This document shows positions 51,975 through 63,462 of a stretch of DNA of 64,000 nucleotides, one piece after another. The notes beneath the pieces are model-generated. The model was not told where the DNA came from, ran no database searches, and saw only the letters and a program-made list of their open reading frames with translations. Source of the DNA: JAVVEG01 sp032251455 (lineage in GTDB: Bacteria > Pseudomonadota > Gammaproteobacteria > Pseudomonadales > Pseudohongiellaceae); the NCBI GenBank assembly GCA_032251455.1, contig JAVVEG010000008.1:1-64000 (forward strand). Direction: 5' to 3'. How positions within the stretch are numbered: position 1 is the first letter of the stretch; each line of letters begins with the position of its first letter. The position numbers were made by a program, and so were the translations under genes.

Positions 51975-53078
51975 GTGTGAGTCAAGACGCCTTTTCCTGA
52001 CAGCCAGCACAGGACGCAGTTTCTGCGCAAATTCCTGCAAGGCCGTGGCGGTGGTGTCCCAGTCCACACAGGCATCGGTAATGGAGACCCCGTAACGGAT
52101 ATCCTCCAGGTCTTCCGGTATGGGTTGGTTGCCAGCGCAAAGATTACTTTCGAGCATGACGCCCATAATGGATTTGTTGCCGTCGAGCAGTTGTTGGCAG
52201 ATATCCTCCAGCACCAGCAACTGCCGGTCATGATCCTTGCGTGAATTGCCATGACTGCAGTCGATCATGATATTCAATGGCAAATGCGCTTTCTGCAGTT
52301 CCTGTTCACAGGCTGCAACGTGGCTCGCGCTGTAATTCGGTTCTTTGCCTCCACGCAGAATCAGGTGGCAATGGGGATTGCCGGATGTACGAAATGCGGC
52401 CACCTTGCCATTTTCGGCCACACTGATGAAGCTGTTGTTGGCCGAGGCTGCTCTGATTGCATTGATGGCTATCGAGACACTGCCATCAACCCCATTCTTG
52501 AAACCAATCGCTGACGAAATACCGCTGGCAAGCTTGCGATGCGTAGGTGACTCTGTAGTGCGGGCACCGATAGCGGTCCAGCTGACCAAATCCTGCAGAT
52601 ACTGTGGCGAAATCAGGTCCAATGCTTCCACCGCAATGGGCAGACCCAGGTTGGCGATATCAAGCATCAGTTGACGACCGGTTCGCAAGCCTTGCTCTAT
52701 CCGGTGACTGCCGTCCAGCAAGGGATCATAGATCAGGCCTTCCCAGCCCACGGTGGTACGTGGTTTTTCAAAATAAACCCGCATCAGAATCAGCAGAGTA
52801 TCCTGCAGTTCATCCGCCAGCGGTTTCAATTTCTGGGCATATTCCAGGGCTTCATCAATATTGTGAATCGAACAGGGGCCTACAATGACCAGAATGCGTT
52901 CATCCTCCCCATCGATAATTGCCTTCACCGCCTTGTGACCACGCAGAACTGTGTCCAGCGCCTTGTCAACCAGTGGCATGGTCTGTTTGAGCTCATTGGG
53001 CGTAGGTAGCTCTTCACTGCTGATAATATGGAGGTTATCAACCAGTTGTCTTGCTGTAGCCTGATCTTCTGTCGTCAT
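51954..53078 (-). CDS. 3-deoxy-7-phosphoheptulonate synthase, AroG-type
   Basis: The 374-residue class I alpha DAHP synthase keeps the family motifs: VIVGPCSIHN, MRVYFEKPRTTVGWEGLIYDP, GARTTESPTHRKLASG, VGFKNG as IGFKNGVDGS, LRGGKEPNY and MIDCSHGNSRKDH. It condenses PEP with erythrose-4-phosphate to open the shikimate pathway. The N-terminal tail (about 40 residues) is the region that sets which aromatic amino acid inhibits; this cannot be decided here. Confidence 0.94.
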   Translation of the reverse strand: MTTEDQATARQLVDNLHIISSEELPTPNELKQTMPLVDKALDTVLRGHKAVKAIIDGEDERILVIVGPCSIHNIDEALEYAQKLKPLADELQDTLLILMRVYFEKPRTTVGWEGLIYDPLLDGSHRIEQGLRTGRQLMLDIANLGLPIAVEALDLISPQYLQDLVSWTAIGARTTESPTHRKLASGISSAIGFKNGVDGSVSIAINAIRAASANNSFISVAENGKVAAFRTSGNPHCHLILRGGKEPNYSASHVAACEQELQKAHLPLNIMIDCSHGNSRKDHDRQLLVLEDICQQLLDGNKSIMGVMLESNLCAGNQPIPEDLEDIRYGVSITDACVDWDTTATALQEFAQKLRPVLAVRKRRLDSHSGTEHK

Positions 53079-53163
53079 CCCGTTTTACCTGTTCTGTTGC
53101 GCTGTTTTGCTGTGCTGTTTTATTGGCCTGTTCGGCCTCTTCAGGGCACGCAAGCCCGTAATT

Positions 53164-54768
53164 TTAACTTCGTCGCTGAAAGTCCTGCAAGCGCATACCC
53201 AGCAAAAACAAGGTGGACAGATAGAGCATCAGCCCGCCCACACAGAGTATGGCCATGGCCTGCACTCTGCGCCACAACCCCCAATCCAGCCAGTCCTGCC
53301 AGGCTCCGGCAAAATAACGCAGGAACAAGGCCATGGTGACGCAGGCAATGAGCAGACGCAATACAAAAACCCACCAGCCAGGCTGAAATCTAAACACCTG
53401 CAAACGGTAGAGGCCAGCAAACAACAAACCTGCGTTGAGATAGGCTGCCAGAGAGGTTGCCAGGGCCAGACCGACATGGGCCAGATCAAACACAAATACC
53501 AGCAACAGATTCAAGGCCATATTGCTGACCATTGCAATGACACCGATCCGCACGGGAGTCCGTGTATCCTGACGTGAAAAATACCCGGGCGCCAATACCT
53601 TGATGGCCATGAAGGGCAGCAGACCCAGCGCGTATGCCTGCAGGCTGTCAGTCACCATCAAAACATCATCAATACTGAAATTTTCATTCTGAAACAGGGT
53701 TATTATCAGCGGTTGAGCCAGCAGGATCAGTGCCAGTGCCGCCGGCACGGCAATCAACAGGATCAGACGCAGGGCCCAATCCAGCAAGGCGGTGAATTCG
53801 ACCAGAGAGCTTTCTGCGTGTTTCCTGGACAGACTTGGCAAGACGACGGTGGCCACAGCAATACCAAAAATACCCAGCGGTAATTCGACCAGTCGATCCG
53901 AAAAATAAAGCCAGGATACACTGCCTGAAACCAGCAGTGAGGCGATGAGCGTATCCAGCAACAGGTTTATCTGGCTTACCGACACACCAAACAGGGCCGG
54001 CACCATCAATGTCAGGATGCGACTGACACCCTCGTGGCCACGTCGCAATTGCGGCCTGGGCAGCAATTTCATTTTTGCCAGGAACGGCAATTGAAAGATG
54101 AGCTGGGCAACCCCTGCCAATAACACCCCCCAGGCCAGGGCCATTTCTGGCCTGCTGAACCGAGGGCTCAGCAGTATGGCGGCAGCTATCAGGCTGATAT
54201 TGAGCAATGCCGGAGTGAATGCAGGTATGGCAAAGCGGTCATAACTGTTGAGAATCGCGCCAGCAAAGGCGGTCAGCGAAATCAACAGCAAATAGGGAAA
54301 GGTGATGCGAAACATGTCGACAAACAGGGCAAATTTTTCCGGATTACCGGTAAAGCCATATGCCAGGGGGAAGGCAATATACGGTGCCGCCAGCCATACC
54401 ACCAGTGTCATCAGCAACAGCACCCCACCCAGTCTGCCGGCAACCTGGTTGATCAATTCCTTCACCTGGGCAAAACTGTGTTGACTGCGATATTCGGACA
54501 ACACGGGGACAAAGGCCTGGTTGAATGCCCCTTCGGCAAACAGGCGACGCAGGAAATTGGGTATCTTGAAAGCCAGGAAAAAAGCATCGGCGCCATCGCC
54601 CGGGCCGAAAAATCGGGCCAGAACCACATCCCTGGCCAGACCAAGTACCCGGGAAACCAGAGTCATGCTGCCAGTGACGGCACTGGAGCGCAGCAACCCG
54701 ACTCCAGAACGGACCGGAGCCTGTACCTGTTTTTGCGGCTGACTGTGTTGCGGCTGACTGTCTGACAT
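53164..54768 (-). CDS. murJ: Lipid II flippase MurJ
   Basis: The 534-residue protein has about fourteen transmembrane segments and MurJ motifs: TLVSRVLGLARDVVLARFFG, ADAFFLAFKIPNFLRRLFAEGAFNQAFVPVL and IPFG-like VELPLGIFGIAVATVVLPSLSR. It moves lipid II across the inner membrane for peptidoglycan synthesis. The ATG at 54768 is preferred to a longer frame; the N-terminal ~25 residues are Gln/Pro-rich. In related genomes it is next to rpsT; here Nramp-like and dps genes are in between. Confidence 0.96.
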   Translation of the reverse strand: MSDSQPQHSQPQKQVQAPVRSGVGLLRSSAVTGSMTLVSRVLGLARDVVLARFFGPGDGADAFFLAFKIPNFLRRLFAEGAFNQAFVPVLSEYRSQHSFAQVKELINQVAGRLGGVLLLMTLVVWLAAPYIAFPLAYGFTGNPEKFALFVDMFRITFPYLLLISLTAFAGAILNSYDRFAIPAFTPALLNISLIAAAILLSPRFSRPEMALAWGVLLAGVAQLIFQLPFLAKMKLLPRPQLRRGHEGVSRILTLMVPALFGVSVSQINLLLDTLIASLLVSGSVSWLYFSDRLVELPLGIFGIAVATVVLPSLSRKHAESSLVEFTALLDWALRLILLIAVPAALALILLAQPLIITLFQNENFSIDDVLMVTDSLQAYALGLLPFMAIKVLAPGYFSRQDTRTPVRIGVIAMVSNMALNLLLVFVFDLAHVGLALATSLAAYLNAGLLFAGLYRLQVFRFQPGWWVFVLRLLIACVTMALFLRYFAGAWQDWLDWGLWRRVQAMAILCVGGLMLYLSTLFLLGMRLQDFQRRS

Positions 54769-54916
54769 CCTGGTACTGACTCTTGGCCCTTGGATCATGT
54801 GTTCGGCGACATCGGAGCCGTGGCAGAATCCTCGGCTTTGGATTATCCTGCGCAACTGAATAACAATATCGATGGTGACCGGCGCCGGCATTATCGCATG
54901 AATTGGCGGGAGTATT

Positions 54917-56149
54917 ATGGAAAAAACCCGGTTACAGGAACGCTTCCAGGCCATGGGTCCTGGTCTGGTGATGGCTGCCGCTGCTGTGGGGGCTTCTCAC
55001 CTGGTTGCCTCAACCCAGGCAGGAGCACTTTTCGGTTGGCAACTGCTCTGGCTGATCGTATTGGTCAATCTGCTGAAATACCCTTTTTTCCGCTTTGGCG
55101 TGCAATATACCCTCACTCAGCAGGAAAGCCTCATCCACGGTTACCAGCGGCAAGGCCGCATTTACCTGATCGGCTTTACCGCATTGAATATACTGGCGGC
55201 CATCGTCAACACCGCAGGAGTCCTGCTGCTGACGGCCAGCCTGCTGCAGTATTTCATCCCCTGGGATCTGTCCTTGACCAGTCTGTGCCTGTTATTACTG
55301 GCAATATGCCTGTTGATCCTGCTGGCTGGGCATTACCGCCTGCTCGACCAGATATCCAAGGTCATCATGTTCGTGTTGACCCTGACCACTGTCGTGGCTG
55401 TCTGGATTGCCTGGAACAATGGACCGGCGGCACCGGCGGACTTTGTCGGCCCTTCGCCCTGGCAACTGTCCTCTCTTGCCTTTCTCGTTGCCATGATCGG
55501 GTGGATGCCGGTACCTATTGAAATTTCGGCCATCAACTCGCTTTGGCTACGCTCCAAGCAGGAGTTGACCCGGGTCAGCCTCAGCAACGGGCTGTTTGAT
55601 TTCAATACGGGTTATCTGGTTGCCGTCCTGCTGGCTATCGTGTTTGTGGCTCTGGGAGCTCTGGTTCAGTATGGGTCGGATCAACCCATTGAGATGGCTG
55701 GTGCCGCCTTTGCCCAGCAACTGGTGGCCATGTATGCTGCCACCATCGGAGAATGGGCCACACTGATGGTGGCGATGATCGCCTTCCTGTGCATGTTTGG
55801 CACGACGCTGGCTGTTATTGACGGCTACGCACGCACCCTGGACGTATCCCTGCGCCTGCTGCGAGGCAGTGCCATGCGCAGGCCGGAAAGCTTCAACATC
55901 TGGATTGTGCTGCAATCGGCAGCGGGCATGGCAATGATCCTGTTTTTTCAGTCGGCTTTGAATCCAATGCTGACCTTTGCCATGACCCTGGCATTCATCA
56001 CCACCCCTTTTTTCGCCTGGTTGAATTTTCGCCTGGTGCGCAACTCGGGGCTGTCGGTCGGCATGAGACTGCTGGCCTGGGCTGGACTTCTCTATCTGTC
56101 AGGTTTTGCGGCATTCTACCTCATCTGGTGGCTGGGTTTGCTGGCCTGA
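54917..56149 (+). CDS. Nramp-like transporter with non-canonical metal site
   Basis: The 410-residue protein has eleven hydrophobic segments and an Nramp-type TM1 (GPGLVMAAAAVGASHLVAST) and TM6 (MIGWMPVPIEISAIN). The canonical metal-binding DPGN of TM1 is replaced by GASH and the MPH of TM6 by MPV. The usual Asp and Asn ligands are therefore absent, so Mn or Fe transport by the standard mechanism is unlikely. GGGAG precedes the ATG. Divergent from murJ. Family membership is sure; substrate is unknown. Confidence 0.85.
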   Translation: MEKTRLQERFQAMGPGLVMAAAAVGASHLVASTQAGALFGWQLLWLIVLVNLLKYPFFRFGVQYTLTQQESLIHGYQRQGRIYLIGFTALNILAAIVNTAGVLLLTASLLQYFIPWDLSLTSLCLLLLAICLLILLAGHYRLLDQISKVIMFVLTLTTVVAVWIAWNNGPAAPADFVGPSPWQLSSLAFLVAMIGWMPVPIEISAINSLWLRSKQELTRVSLSNGLFDFNTGYLVAVLLAIVFVALGALVQYGSDQPIEMAGAAFAQQLVAMYAATIGEWATLMVAMIAFLCMFGTTLAVIDGYARTLDVSLRLLRGSAMRRPESFNIWIVLQSAAGMAMILFFQSALNPMLTFAMTLAFITTPFFAWLNFRLVRNSGLSVGMRLLAWAGLLYLSGFAAFYLIWWLGLLA

Positions 56150-56169
56150 TGTCCCGCCACCGGATTGGC

Positions 56170-56640
56170 TCATTTATTGAGAGCCCGCAACATCCAGGCT
56201 GTTTTTTCATGAATGCGCATGCGGTCCGATACCAGCGCTGCTGTTGATTCATCATCTGCCTCCTGCGCCAGTTTCAACACCTTGCGGCAGGTCTTGACCA
56301 CTTTCTCATGACCATTGGTCAGAATATCAACCATTTCCCTGCCTTCCGGCACTCCTTCGACCTCCTCTATCGAACTGAGCCTGACAAATTCCTTATAGGT
56401 CCCAGGAGCCTGGACATCCAGGGTGCGGATGCGCTCAGCGATCTCATCCACAGCCAGAGCCAGTTCGGTGTAGTGTTCTTCAAACATCAGATGCAGTTCC
56501 CGAAACTGGGGTCCAGTTACATTCCAATGGAAATTATGGGTTTGCAGATAAAGTGTATAGGAGTCGGCCAACAGGTGTTTCAAGCCGTCTGCAATACTCT
56601 GACGATCACCTTCTTTGATACCTATGTCTATTTTGCTCAT
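56170..56640 (-). CDS. dps: Dps-family DNA-binding ferritin
   Basis: The 156-residue protein has the Dps ferroxidase residues in [38 protein letters not shown]. It has the usual length and short N-terminal tail. Dps dodecamers oxidise and store iron with peroxide and protect DNA. The ATG at 56640 is chosen for GAAGGAGA upstream; an extended start adds eight residues. It is convergent with the Nramp-like gene. Confidence 0.95.
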   Translation of the reverse strand: MSKIDIGIKEGDRQSIADGLKHLLADSYTLYLQTHNFHWNVTGPQFRELHLMFEEHYTELALAVDEIAERIRTLDVQAPGTYKEFVRLSSIEEVEGVPEGREMVDILTNGHEKVVKTCRKVLKLAQEADDESTAALVSDRMRIHEKTAWMLRALNK

Positions 56641-56801
56641 GATACTTTCTCCTTCTTTTTTCATTCGGCGTATGCGGTATTGCTGCGGCCTGGTGAGAAG
56701 ATTGCTGAAAGCCCATCATGCCAAAGCATACACACTTAATCCAGCAAACGAATCTACAGCAGCTTGTACTCGATTTTCATATTCAACTATTCACACGTGG
56801 C

Positions 56802-56830
56802 TTGACAAACACAGCCCATCCCGGCATAGT
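56802..56830 (+). promoter_or_regulatory. Sigma-70 promoter of rpsT
   Basis: TTGACA at 56802-56807 and CATAGT at 56825-56830 are separated by 17 bp, about 50 bp upstream of the rpsT start. Confidence 0.7.
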
Positions 56831-56879
56831 ACCGCGTCTCGAAATTTGCCATACCAATCAGGATACCAAGGAGCATCAG

Positions 56880-57155
56880 TTGGCCAACTCCGCACAAGCA
56901 CGCAAACGCGCACGTCAGAACGAAGTCTCACGTCGTCATAACGCCAGTTTCCGTTCAATGGTACGCACCTATATCAAAAAGGTGGTCAATGCCATTGAAG
57001 AAGGTAACTATGACAATGCAACTGCTGCGTACAGCAAAGCAGTACCTGTCATCGATCGCATGGCAGACAAGGGCATCATTCATAAAAACAAGGCCGCACG
57101 GCACAAAAGCCGGCTAAATGCCGCCATTCTGGGCTTGAAGACCGCGTCAGCTTAA
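56880..57155 (+). CDS. rpsT: 30S ribosomal protein S20
   Basis: The 91-residue protein [20 protein letters not shown]...[15 protein letters not shown] is S20. It starts at TTG with AAGGAG six bases upstream; S20 of E. coli also starts at UUG, where the weak start takes part in autoregulation, so the same may hold here. Its 3' end overlaps the convergent proB by 9 bp. Confidence 0.97.
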   Translation: MANSAQARKRARQNEVSRRHNASFRSMVRTYIKKVVNAIEEGNYDNATAAYSKAVPVIDRMADKGIIHKNKAARHKSRLNAAILGLKTASA

Positions 57156-58262
57156 CACCAGATTATCGCGGTGAATCATCTCTTTGTCCCCCGCATAACC
57201 CAAACGCTGCTCAATCCTGTCACTTGAGCAGCGTACCAGTGCAGCTGCTTCACGACTGTCGTAATTAACCAGCCCACGGGCTATCTCCTGCCCCTGCTCA
57301 TCCACACAACTGACCACATCACCGCGTTCAAATTTGCCGGTGACTTCCATTACCCCTACCGGCAACAAACTGCGACCCGAGTTTTTCAGAACCGTCACAG
57401 CCCCTGCATCCAGCACCAGTTTGCCACGTGACTTGAGTTGCCCCGCCAGCCATTGTTTACGGGCCGCCACCGGTTGCTTTTCCGGAAGCAGACGGGTACC
57501 AATAGATTCCCCGGCAGCCAGTCTGACCAGTATGTCCGCCTCCCTGCCATTGGCAATAATGGTCACAGCGCCGGAACGGGCGGCCAAACGAGCCGCATTG
57601 ACCTTGGTAATCATGCCACCGCGACCAATATTGCCACTGCCTCCAGCCATGCCCAGCAATTTACTGTCGCCGGCCATGGCCTCACTGATAACCGGCGCCT
57701 CTGGATTCGTGCGGGGGTCGGCCTCATGCAGCCCCTGCTGATCTGTCAGAATGACCAGTGTTTCTGCGCCCAGCAGATTGGCTACCAGGGCACCCAGCGT
57801 ATCATTATCGCCAAAGCACAGCTCGGCAGTTGCAACGGTGTCGTTCTCATTGATAACGGGAACCACACGCAGGGTGACCAGCGTAGACAGCGTACTGCGC
57901 GCATTCAGATAACGGGTGCGATTGGCAAGATCGTCATGAGTCAGCAGAATCTGGGCAGTATGCACGCCATATTGCTGAAAGCAGGACTCATAAGTCTGGA
58001 TCAGGCCCATTTGACCCACTGCCGCCGCTGCCTGCTGCATATGTATCTGCCTTGGGCGCTGCGCCAGACCTAAGCGACTTACTCCTTCGGCCACGGCTCC
58101 CGAGGAGACCAGCACGACCTGAATGCCTTGTTTCTGCAAGGCAACCAGCTGACCCACCCATTGGGCGACGGCTCTTTTGTTGAGACCCGCTCCATTATCG
58201 GTAATCAGCGAGCTGCCTATCTTGATGACCCAGCAACGCTCTGTGTTATTTTTTTTTGCCAT
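57147..58262 (-). CDS. proB: Glutamate 5-kinase
   Basis: The 371-residue protein has an amino-acid kinase domain ([13 protein letters not shown] at the N-terminus, [32 protein letters not shown]) and a C-terminal PUA domain (about 275-360). This is the first step of proline synthesis. The gene follows obgE by 22 bp on the same strand, a common gammaproteobacterial order. Confidence 0.97.
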   Translation of the reverse strand: MAKKNNTERCWVIKIGSSLITDNGAGLNKRAVAQWVGQLVALQKQGIQVVLVSSGAVAEGVSRLGLAQRPRQIHMQQAAAAVGQMGLIQTYESCFQQYGVHTAQILLTHDDLANRTRYLNARSTLSTLVTLRVVPVINENDTVATAELCFGDNDTLGALVANLLGAETLVILTDQQGLHEADPRTNPEAPVISEAMAGDSKLLGMAGGSGNIGRGGMITKVNAARLAARSGAVTIIANGREADILVRLAAGESIGTRLLPEKQPVAARKQWLAGQLKSRGKLVLDAGAVTVLKNSGRSLLPVGVMEVTGKFERGDVVSCVDEQGQEIARGLVNYDSREAAALVRCSSDRIEQRLGYAGDKEMIHRDNLVLS

Positions 58263-58284
58263 AGTTACTTACTCAGCCCGGAGG

Positions 58285-59466
<1,182 letters not shown>

Positions 59467-59512
59467 TCAGTGTACTTCTTAATGCACTTCGAGAGGTTAC
59501 AGAAAACCCCTA

Positions 59513-59544
59513 TAAAAAAAGCCCCGTCAGATGACGAGGCTTTC
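59513..59544 (-). terminator. Intrinsic terminator after rpmA
   Basis: On the minus strand AAAGCCTCGTCA-TC-TGACGGGGC is followed by a run of seven T. The stem has one G-T type mismatch. It lies 57 bp past the rpmA stop. Confidence 0.9.
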
Positions 59545-59600
59545 TGGAACTGCTTAACCGCCTGGACTCTGCCGCCCGCTGCGTTGCTACCGATTACGAC

Positions 59601-59858
59601 TCACTCGGAGACAATGCTGACGAATTTGCGATTGTTCGGGCCTTTGACTTCAAATTTCACCGTGCCATGCGCAGTGGCAAACAGCGTATGATCCTTGCCC
59701 AGCCCCACATTCACGCCAGGATGAAAACGGGTGCCACGTTGACGGACTATGATGTTGCCGGCCAGAACCTGCTCACCACCAAATTTCTTCACCCCCAGGC
59801 GCTTGGATATCGAATCACGCCCGTTACTGGTACTGCCGCCTGCTTTTTTATGAGCCAT
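59601..59858 (-). CDS. rpmA: 50S ribosomal protein L27
   Basis: The 85-residue protein [28 protein letters not shown]...FVSIVSE is L27, with the N-terminal AHKKAGGS arm that reaches the peptidyl-transferase centre. It follows rplU by 18 bp. Confidence 0.98.
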   Translation of the reverse strand: MAHKKAGGSTSNGRDSISKRLGVKKFGGEQVLAGNIIVRQRGTRFHPGVNVGLGKDHTLFATAHGTVKFEVKGPNNRKFVSIVSE

Positions 59859-59876
59859 GTTCTACTCCTTGATCGA

Positions 59877-60188
59877 TCAGGCAGTGATGCCTGTAATCTT
59901 GATTTCGGTAAACCACTGTCGGTGACCCTGACGCTTGCGATAATGCTTGCGACGGTTGAATTTTATGATGCTTATCTTCTTGGCGCGCCCCTGGGTCAGC
60001 ACTTCTGCCGTCACCTTGCTGCCTTCCACATAAGGGGCCCCTATCTTGACAGATTCGCCTTCGCCAACCATCAGTACCTTGTCGAAGCTGATCTCTTCCC
60101 CGGTGGCCACTTCCAGTTTTTCCAGCTTGAGGATTTCTCCCTCGGTTACCCGGTGCTGCTTGCCACCGCTTTCGATTACCGCGTACAT
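59877..60188 (-). CDS. rplU: 50S ribosomal protein L21
   Basis: The 103-residue protein [24 protein letters not shown]...[25 protein letters not shown] is L21. GGAG lies upstream of the ATG at 60188; a longer frame to 60221 has no support. First gene of rplU-rpmA. Confidence 0.98.
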   Translation of the reverse strand: MYAVIESGGKQHRVTEGEILKLEKLEVATGEEISFDKVLMVGEGESVKIGAPYVEGSKVTAEVLTQGRAKKISIIKFNRRKHYRKRQGHRQWFTEIKITGITA

Positions 60189-60336
60189 AAAAATCTCCAG
60201 ATTTGCCATCAGGCACCGCACGTCTCAACGCGCAGATTTGCAGGTTCGAAGCCTTCCCAGCACCAATTCGGAATTGACGCCAAGCCCATTGGGCAAGCGC
60301 TTGAGGACAACAACCCAGTTAACTACAAGGGCCGGC

Positions 60337-60365
60337 ATTTTACGGCATGACCAGCACGGAAGCAA
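60337..60365 (-). promoter_or_regulatory. Sigma-70 promoter of rplU-rpmA
   Basis: On the minus strand TTGCTT (60365-60360) and TAAAAT (60342-60337) are 17 bp apart, giving a leader of about 145 bases before rplU, long enough for leader-based control. Confidence 0.6.
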
Positions 60366-60449
60366 GCACAAGAGACTGTTTTCATGCACTCGCGTCAGCG
60401 GACAGAGCGACCAAGCACCGCCAGAGCCTGTGAGTGCCAATAGTATGGC

Positions 60450-60478
60450 TTGACAGGCAACAGCTTCCTCCCTAGCAT
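60450..60478 (+). promoter_or_regulatory. Sigma-70 promoter of ispB
   Basis: TTGACA at 60450-60455 and TAGCAT at 60473-60478 are separated by 17 bp on the plus strand, upstream of ispB. Confidence 0.65.
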
Positions 60479-60567
60479 GCAGAATCTAAAAAAGGACTGA
60501 ACCTTCATTTATGCACTGCAATCCGGGCGGTTTCCGCTACGGCCCGCGGGCTTTCTACGGTAGTTCC

Positions 60568-61533
60568 ATGTACATGACAATTCGAGCCGTTGTCGATGCA
60601 GAATTTGATGCCGTCAACCAATTCATCATTGAGCAGCTGCATTCAGATGTACCTCTGGTCGAAAATATTGGCCACTACATCATCGAAGCCGGCGGCAAAC
60701 GGATGCGACCGCTATTGGTTCTATTGAGCGCAGGCAGTTGTGGCGGCCTGAATCAACGCTGTGTGGAGCTGGCAACCGTCATCGAATTCATTCATACCGC
60801 AACCCTGTTACATGATGATGTGGTTGACATGTCCGCCATGCGCCGTGGCCGCCCGACCGCCAATGAGCAATGGAACAACCCATCTAGTGTACTGGTAGGC
60901 GATTTCATCTACTCCCGTGCCTTCCAGATACTGGTACGTCTGGGCAGCATGGATATCATGAGCATCATTGCCGACACCACCAACCGGATAGCTGAGGGTG
61001 AGGTAATGCAATTGCTCAACAAGCATAACCCTCTCAGCAAGGAATCCGGCTATCGCGAAGTGATCCACAACAAGACCGCCATTCTGTTCCAGGCAGCCGC
61101 CGAATGCGCCGCGATTCTGGCAGGAGCCGAAGCACAGCAAAGACAGGCTCTCAAATCGGTCGGGCTACATATTGGCACAGCCTTCCAGTTGATTGACGAT
61201 GTTCTGGATTATACCGGCGACAGCAAGGAGATGGGCAAGAATATCGGTGATGACCTGGCTGAAGGCAAACCAACCCTGCCTTTGATTTACGCCATTGAGC
61301 ACAGCAATCAGGCCGATTCCAGGTTGATTCAGGACTGCATCCGCCATGGTGGGCGCGAGCATCTGGATCAAATCATCCAGATAATTCAGAACTCAGGTGC
61401 CCTGGAATATACCCGACAAAGTGCCGAGAGCGAGGTTGATTCTGCGCTGACAGCCCTTTCCCTTCTGCCTGCAAGCAGATATCGCGACGCCCTGGAGGCT
61501 ATGAGCAAACTTGCCCTCAACCGATCCAGTTGA
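60568..61533 (+). CDS. ispB: Octaprenyl diphosphate synthase-type polyprenyl synthetase
   Basis: The 321-residue trans-prenyltransferase has the first Asp-rich motif DDVVD within HTATLLHDDVVDMSAMRRG, the GGKRMRP substrate loop and the second Asp motif DDVLDYTGD. Closest in pattern to IspB, which makes the ubiquinone side chain. The start at 60568 (or 60574) matches family length; an upstream ATG at 60511 would add 19 residues but its AAGGA is 14 bases away. Confidence 0.93.
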   Translation: MYMTIRAVVDAEFDAVNQFIIEQLHSDVPLVENIGHYIIEAGGKRMRPLLVLLSAGSCGGLNQRCVELATVIEFIHTATLLHDDVVDMSAMRRGRPTANEQWNNPSSVLVGDFIYSRAFQILVRLGSMDIMSIIADTTNRIAEGEVMQLLNKHNPLSKESGYREVIHNKTAILFQAAAECAAILAGAEAQQRQALKSVGLHIGTAFQLIDDVLDYTGDSKEMGKNIGDDLAEGKPTLPLIYAIEHSNQADSRLIQDCIRHGGREHLDQIIQIIQNSGALEYTRQSAESEVDSALTALSLLPASRYRDALEAMSKLALNRSS

Positions 61534-61572
61534 TCGGATGATCCTACCCGCCTTACCCGCCTGGAGAACCCT

Positions 61573-63462
61573 GTGAATTATACCACCCCGACTGACCAGC
61601 CGATTCTCGATACCCTGTCCGATATAGAGGCTTTCGAGCAGACCCCCTTATCCAGCCAGTTCCCGGCCAGCAGCAGCTACGAATTGATCCAACAGAGCGC
61701 CGAACGCTTTGGTGAGGACACTGCACTTGAATTTCTGCTGACTGGTCGTCGCGATGAGCCCACCCAGAGTATCAGTTTCCGGACCCTGGCCAGCAATACG
61801 ACCAGAACAGCAAACCTGCTTTTTTCCCTGGGGATACAGGAACAGGATGCCGTATCCATTCTGTTGCCGATACTCCTGCAAAGCCATCAGATCATTCTGG
61901 GGGCACAGGCTGCCGGCATTGCCAATCCGATCAATCCCATGCTGGAAGCCAATCACATTGCCGAAATCATCAATGCGGCAGAAGCAAAAATAGTAGTTTG
62001 TCTGGCCCCTTCCGAGCACAGTGATCTGTGGCAGAAACTGCAACAAATACTGCCATTGACCCCCGGCATCACGACTGTAATTGCTGTCCACTGCCAAGGC
62101 ATAACCAGTCCTGCACCAGAAAGCCTGACTGTCGCCAGCAACCGCATCATTACGGTCATCGACTATGACCAGGTCATAAAGAATCAAGCTGCAGATGCCT
62201 TGAACCATGGCCGGGCGTTGAAAGCGGAAGGGCTTGCTGCTTATTTCCATACCGGTGGAACCACGGGCAAACCCAAACTGGCACAATTGACTCACGGCAA
62301 TATGGCTTTCCTCGGGCAACTGATGCAGGTATTTACGGCCCACATGCAACGCCAGACTGTCATCTGCGGCCTGCCCTTGTTCCATATTTACGGTGTCATC
62401 ATCCAGGGCGTAGCTTCATTCAGTGTCGGTTATCGAATTATCCTGCTGACCCCAAGCGGTTTCAGAAGTGCCGAAGCCATGAAAAATTTCTGGCATCACG
62501 TAGACAGATTCAAGGTCAAGAGTTTTTCGGCCGTTCCCACAGTGCTGACCCTGCTCTCCCAACTGCCGGTAGGTGATGCTGATATCAGCAGCCTGGAAAC
62601 CATCAACTCAGGAGCAGCGCCTTTATCACCCAGTTTTGAAACCAGTTTTGAGAAAAAATTCAAGCTTGCTGTATCCAACGGTTACGGCATGACCGAAACC
62701 ACCTCGTTGATCTCCAGGGCCCCGGAATTTCAGCCCCCCGGCAGTGTAGGCATGCGCCTGCCCTATTCCAGCATCCGTATTGCTGAACTGGATGGCATAC
62801 GGGTACGCAGAGACTGTAGCCTGGGCGAGAGCGGCGTGGTTCTGGTCAAAGGTCCACAGGTGTTCAAGGGTTACAAATCAGCAGAGGATAACGCCCTGGC
62901 CTGGGTAGAAGACGGCTGGTTCAACACTGGCGATCTCGGTTATATGGATGCTGACGGTTTTCTCTATCTTTCCGGCCGGGCCAAGGATCTTATCATCCGG
63001 AGTGGACACAATATTGACCCTGAACTTATCGAAGAACCGTTGAATGCCCATCCAGCAGTTGCCGCAGTTACAGCAATTGGTTTTCCTGACCCCTATGCCG
63101 GCGAATTACCCATGGCCTATGTGGTGCTTAAACCGGGTGTTCAATGCACCAGCACGGAACTTATGCACTATTGTGAAACGCATATTTCTGAAAGAGCTGC
63201 GATTCCCAAACGCATAGAAATCATTGACGCCATGCCCTTGACCGCAGTGGGGAAAATTTTCCGGCCAAGCTTAAGACAACGCATAACCAAGCAGGTTATC
63301 GCTGAATTATTGGATAAAGCCGGGTTATCGGCGCAGGTCAATGCAGAAATCGACAAACAGAAAGACATGCAGGTCAGTGTAGCGGTTAAGCCGGAGAATA
63401 TGAAAAAGGCTGCCGAGTTGCTCGAAGCCTTTCCGCTGACAATCAATATTCTCCCTGATTGA
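61573..63462 (+). CDS. AMP-binding acyl-CoA synthetase
   Basis: The 629-residue ANL-superfamily enzyme has the P-loop FHTGGTTGKPKLAQ (about residue 228), the YGMTETTS motif, GWFNTGDLGYMD, and the C-terminal catalytic Lys in PLTAVGKIFRPSL. It activates a carboxylic acid as acyl-adenylate and forms a thioester with CoA. The final ~60 residues extend past the usual end. The start is GTG, with CTGGAG upstream. It follows ispB by 39 bp. The chain-length preference is unknown. Confidence 0.93.
   Translation: MNYTTPTDQPILDTLSDIEAFEQTPLSSQFPASSSYELIQQSAERFGEDTALEFLLTGRRDEPTQSISFRTLASNTTRTANLLFSLGIQEQDAVSILLPILLQSHQIILGAQAAGIANPINPMLEANHIAEIINAAEAKIVVCLAPSEHSDLWQKLQQILPLTPGITTVIAVHCQGITSPAPESLTVASNRIITVIDYDQVIKNQAADALNHGRALKAEGLAAYFHTGGTTGKPKLAQLTHGNMAFLGQLMQVFTAHMQRQTVICGLPLFHIYGVIIQGVASFSVGYRIILLTPSGFRSAEAMKNFWHHVDRFKVKSFSAVPTVLTLLSQLPVGDADISSLETINSGAAPLSPSFETSFEKKFKLAVSNGYGMTETTSLISRAPEFQPPGSVGMRLPYSSIRIAELDGIRVRRDCSLGESGVVLVKGPQVFKGYKSAEDNALAWVEDGWFNTGDLGYMDADGFLYLSGRAKDLIIRSGHNIDPELIEEPLNAHPAVAAVTAIGFPDPYAGELPMAYVVLKPGVQCTSTELMHYCETHISERAAIPKRIEIIDAMPLTAVGKIFRPSLRQRITKQVIAELLDKAGLSAQVNAEIDKQKDMQVSVAVKPENMKKAAELLEAFPLTINILPD

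Larger units (their letters stand above)
60189..60567. other. Divergent rplU/ispB promoter region
   Basis: This 379-base space carries the rplU promoter on the minus strand, the ispB promoter on the plus strand, and a tRNA-3'-end-like motif at 60241-60265. If ispB starts at 60511 the gap is shorter. Nothing else is seen. Confidence 0.65.
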
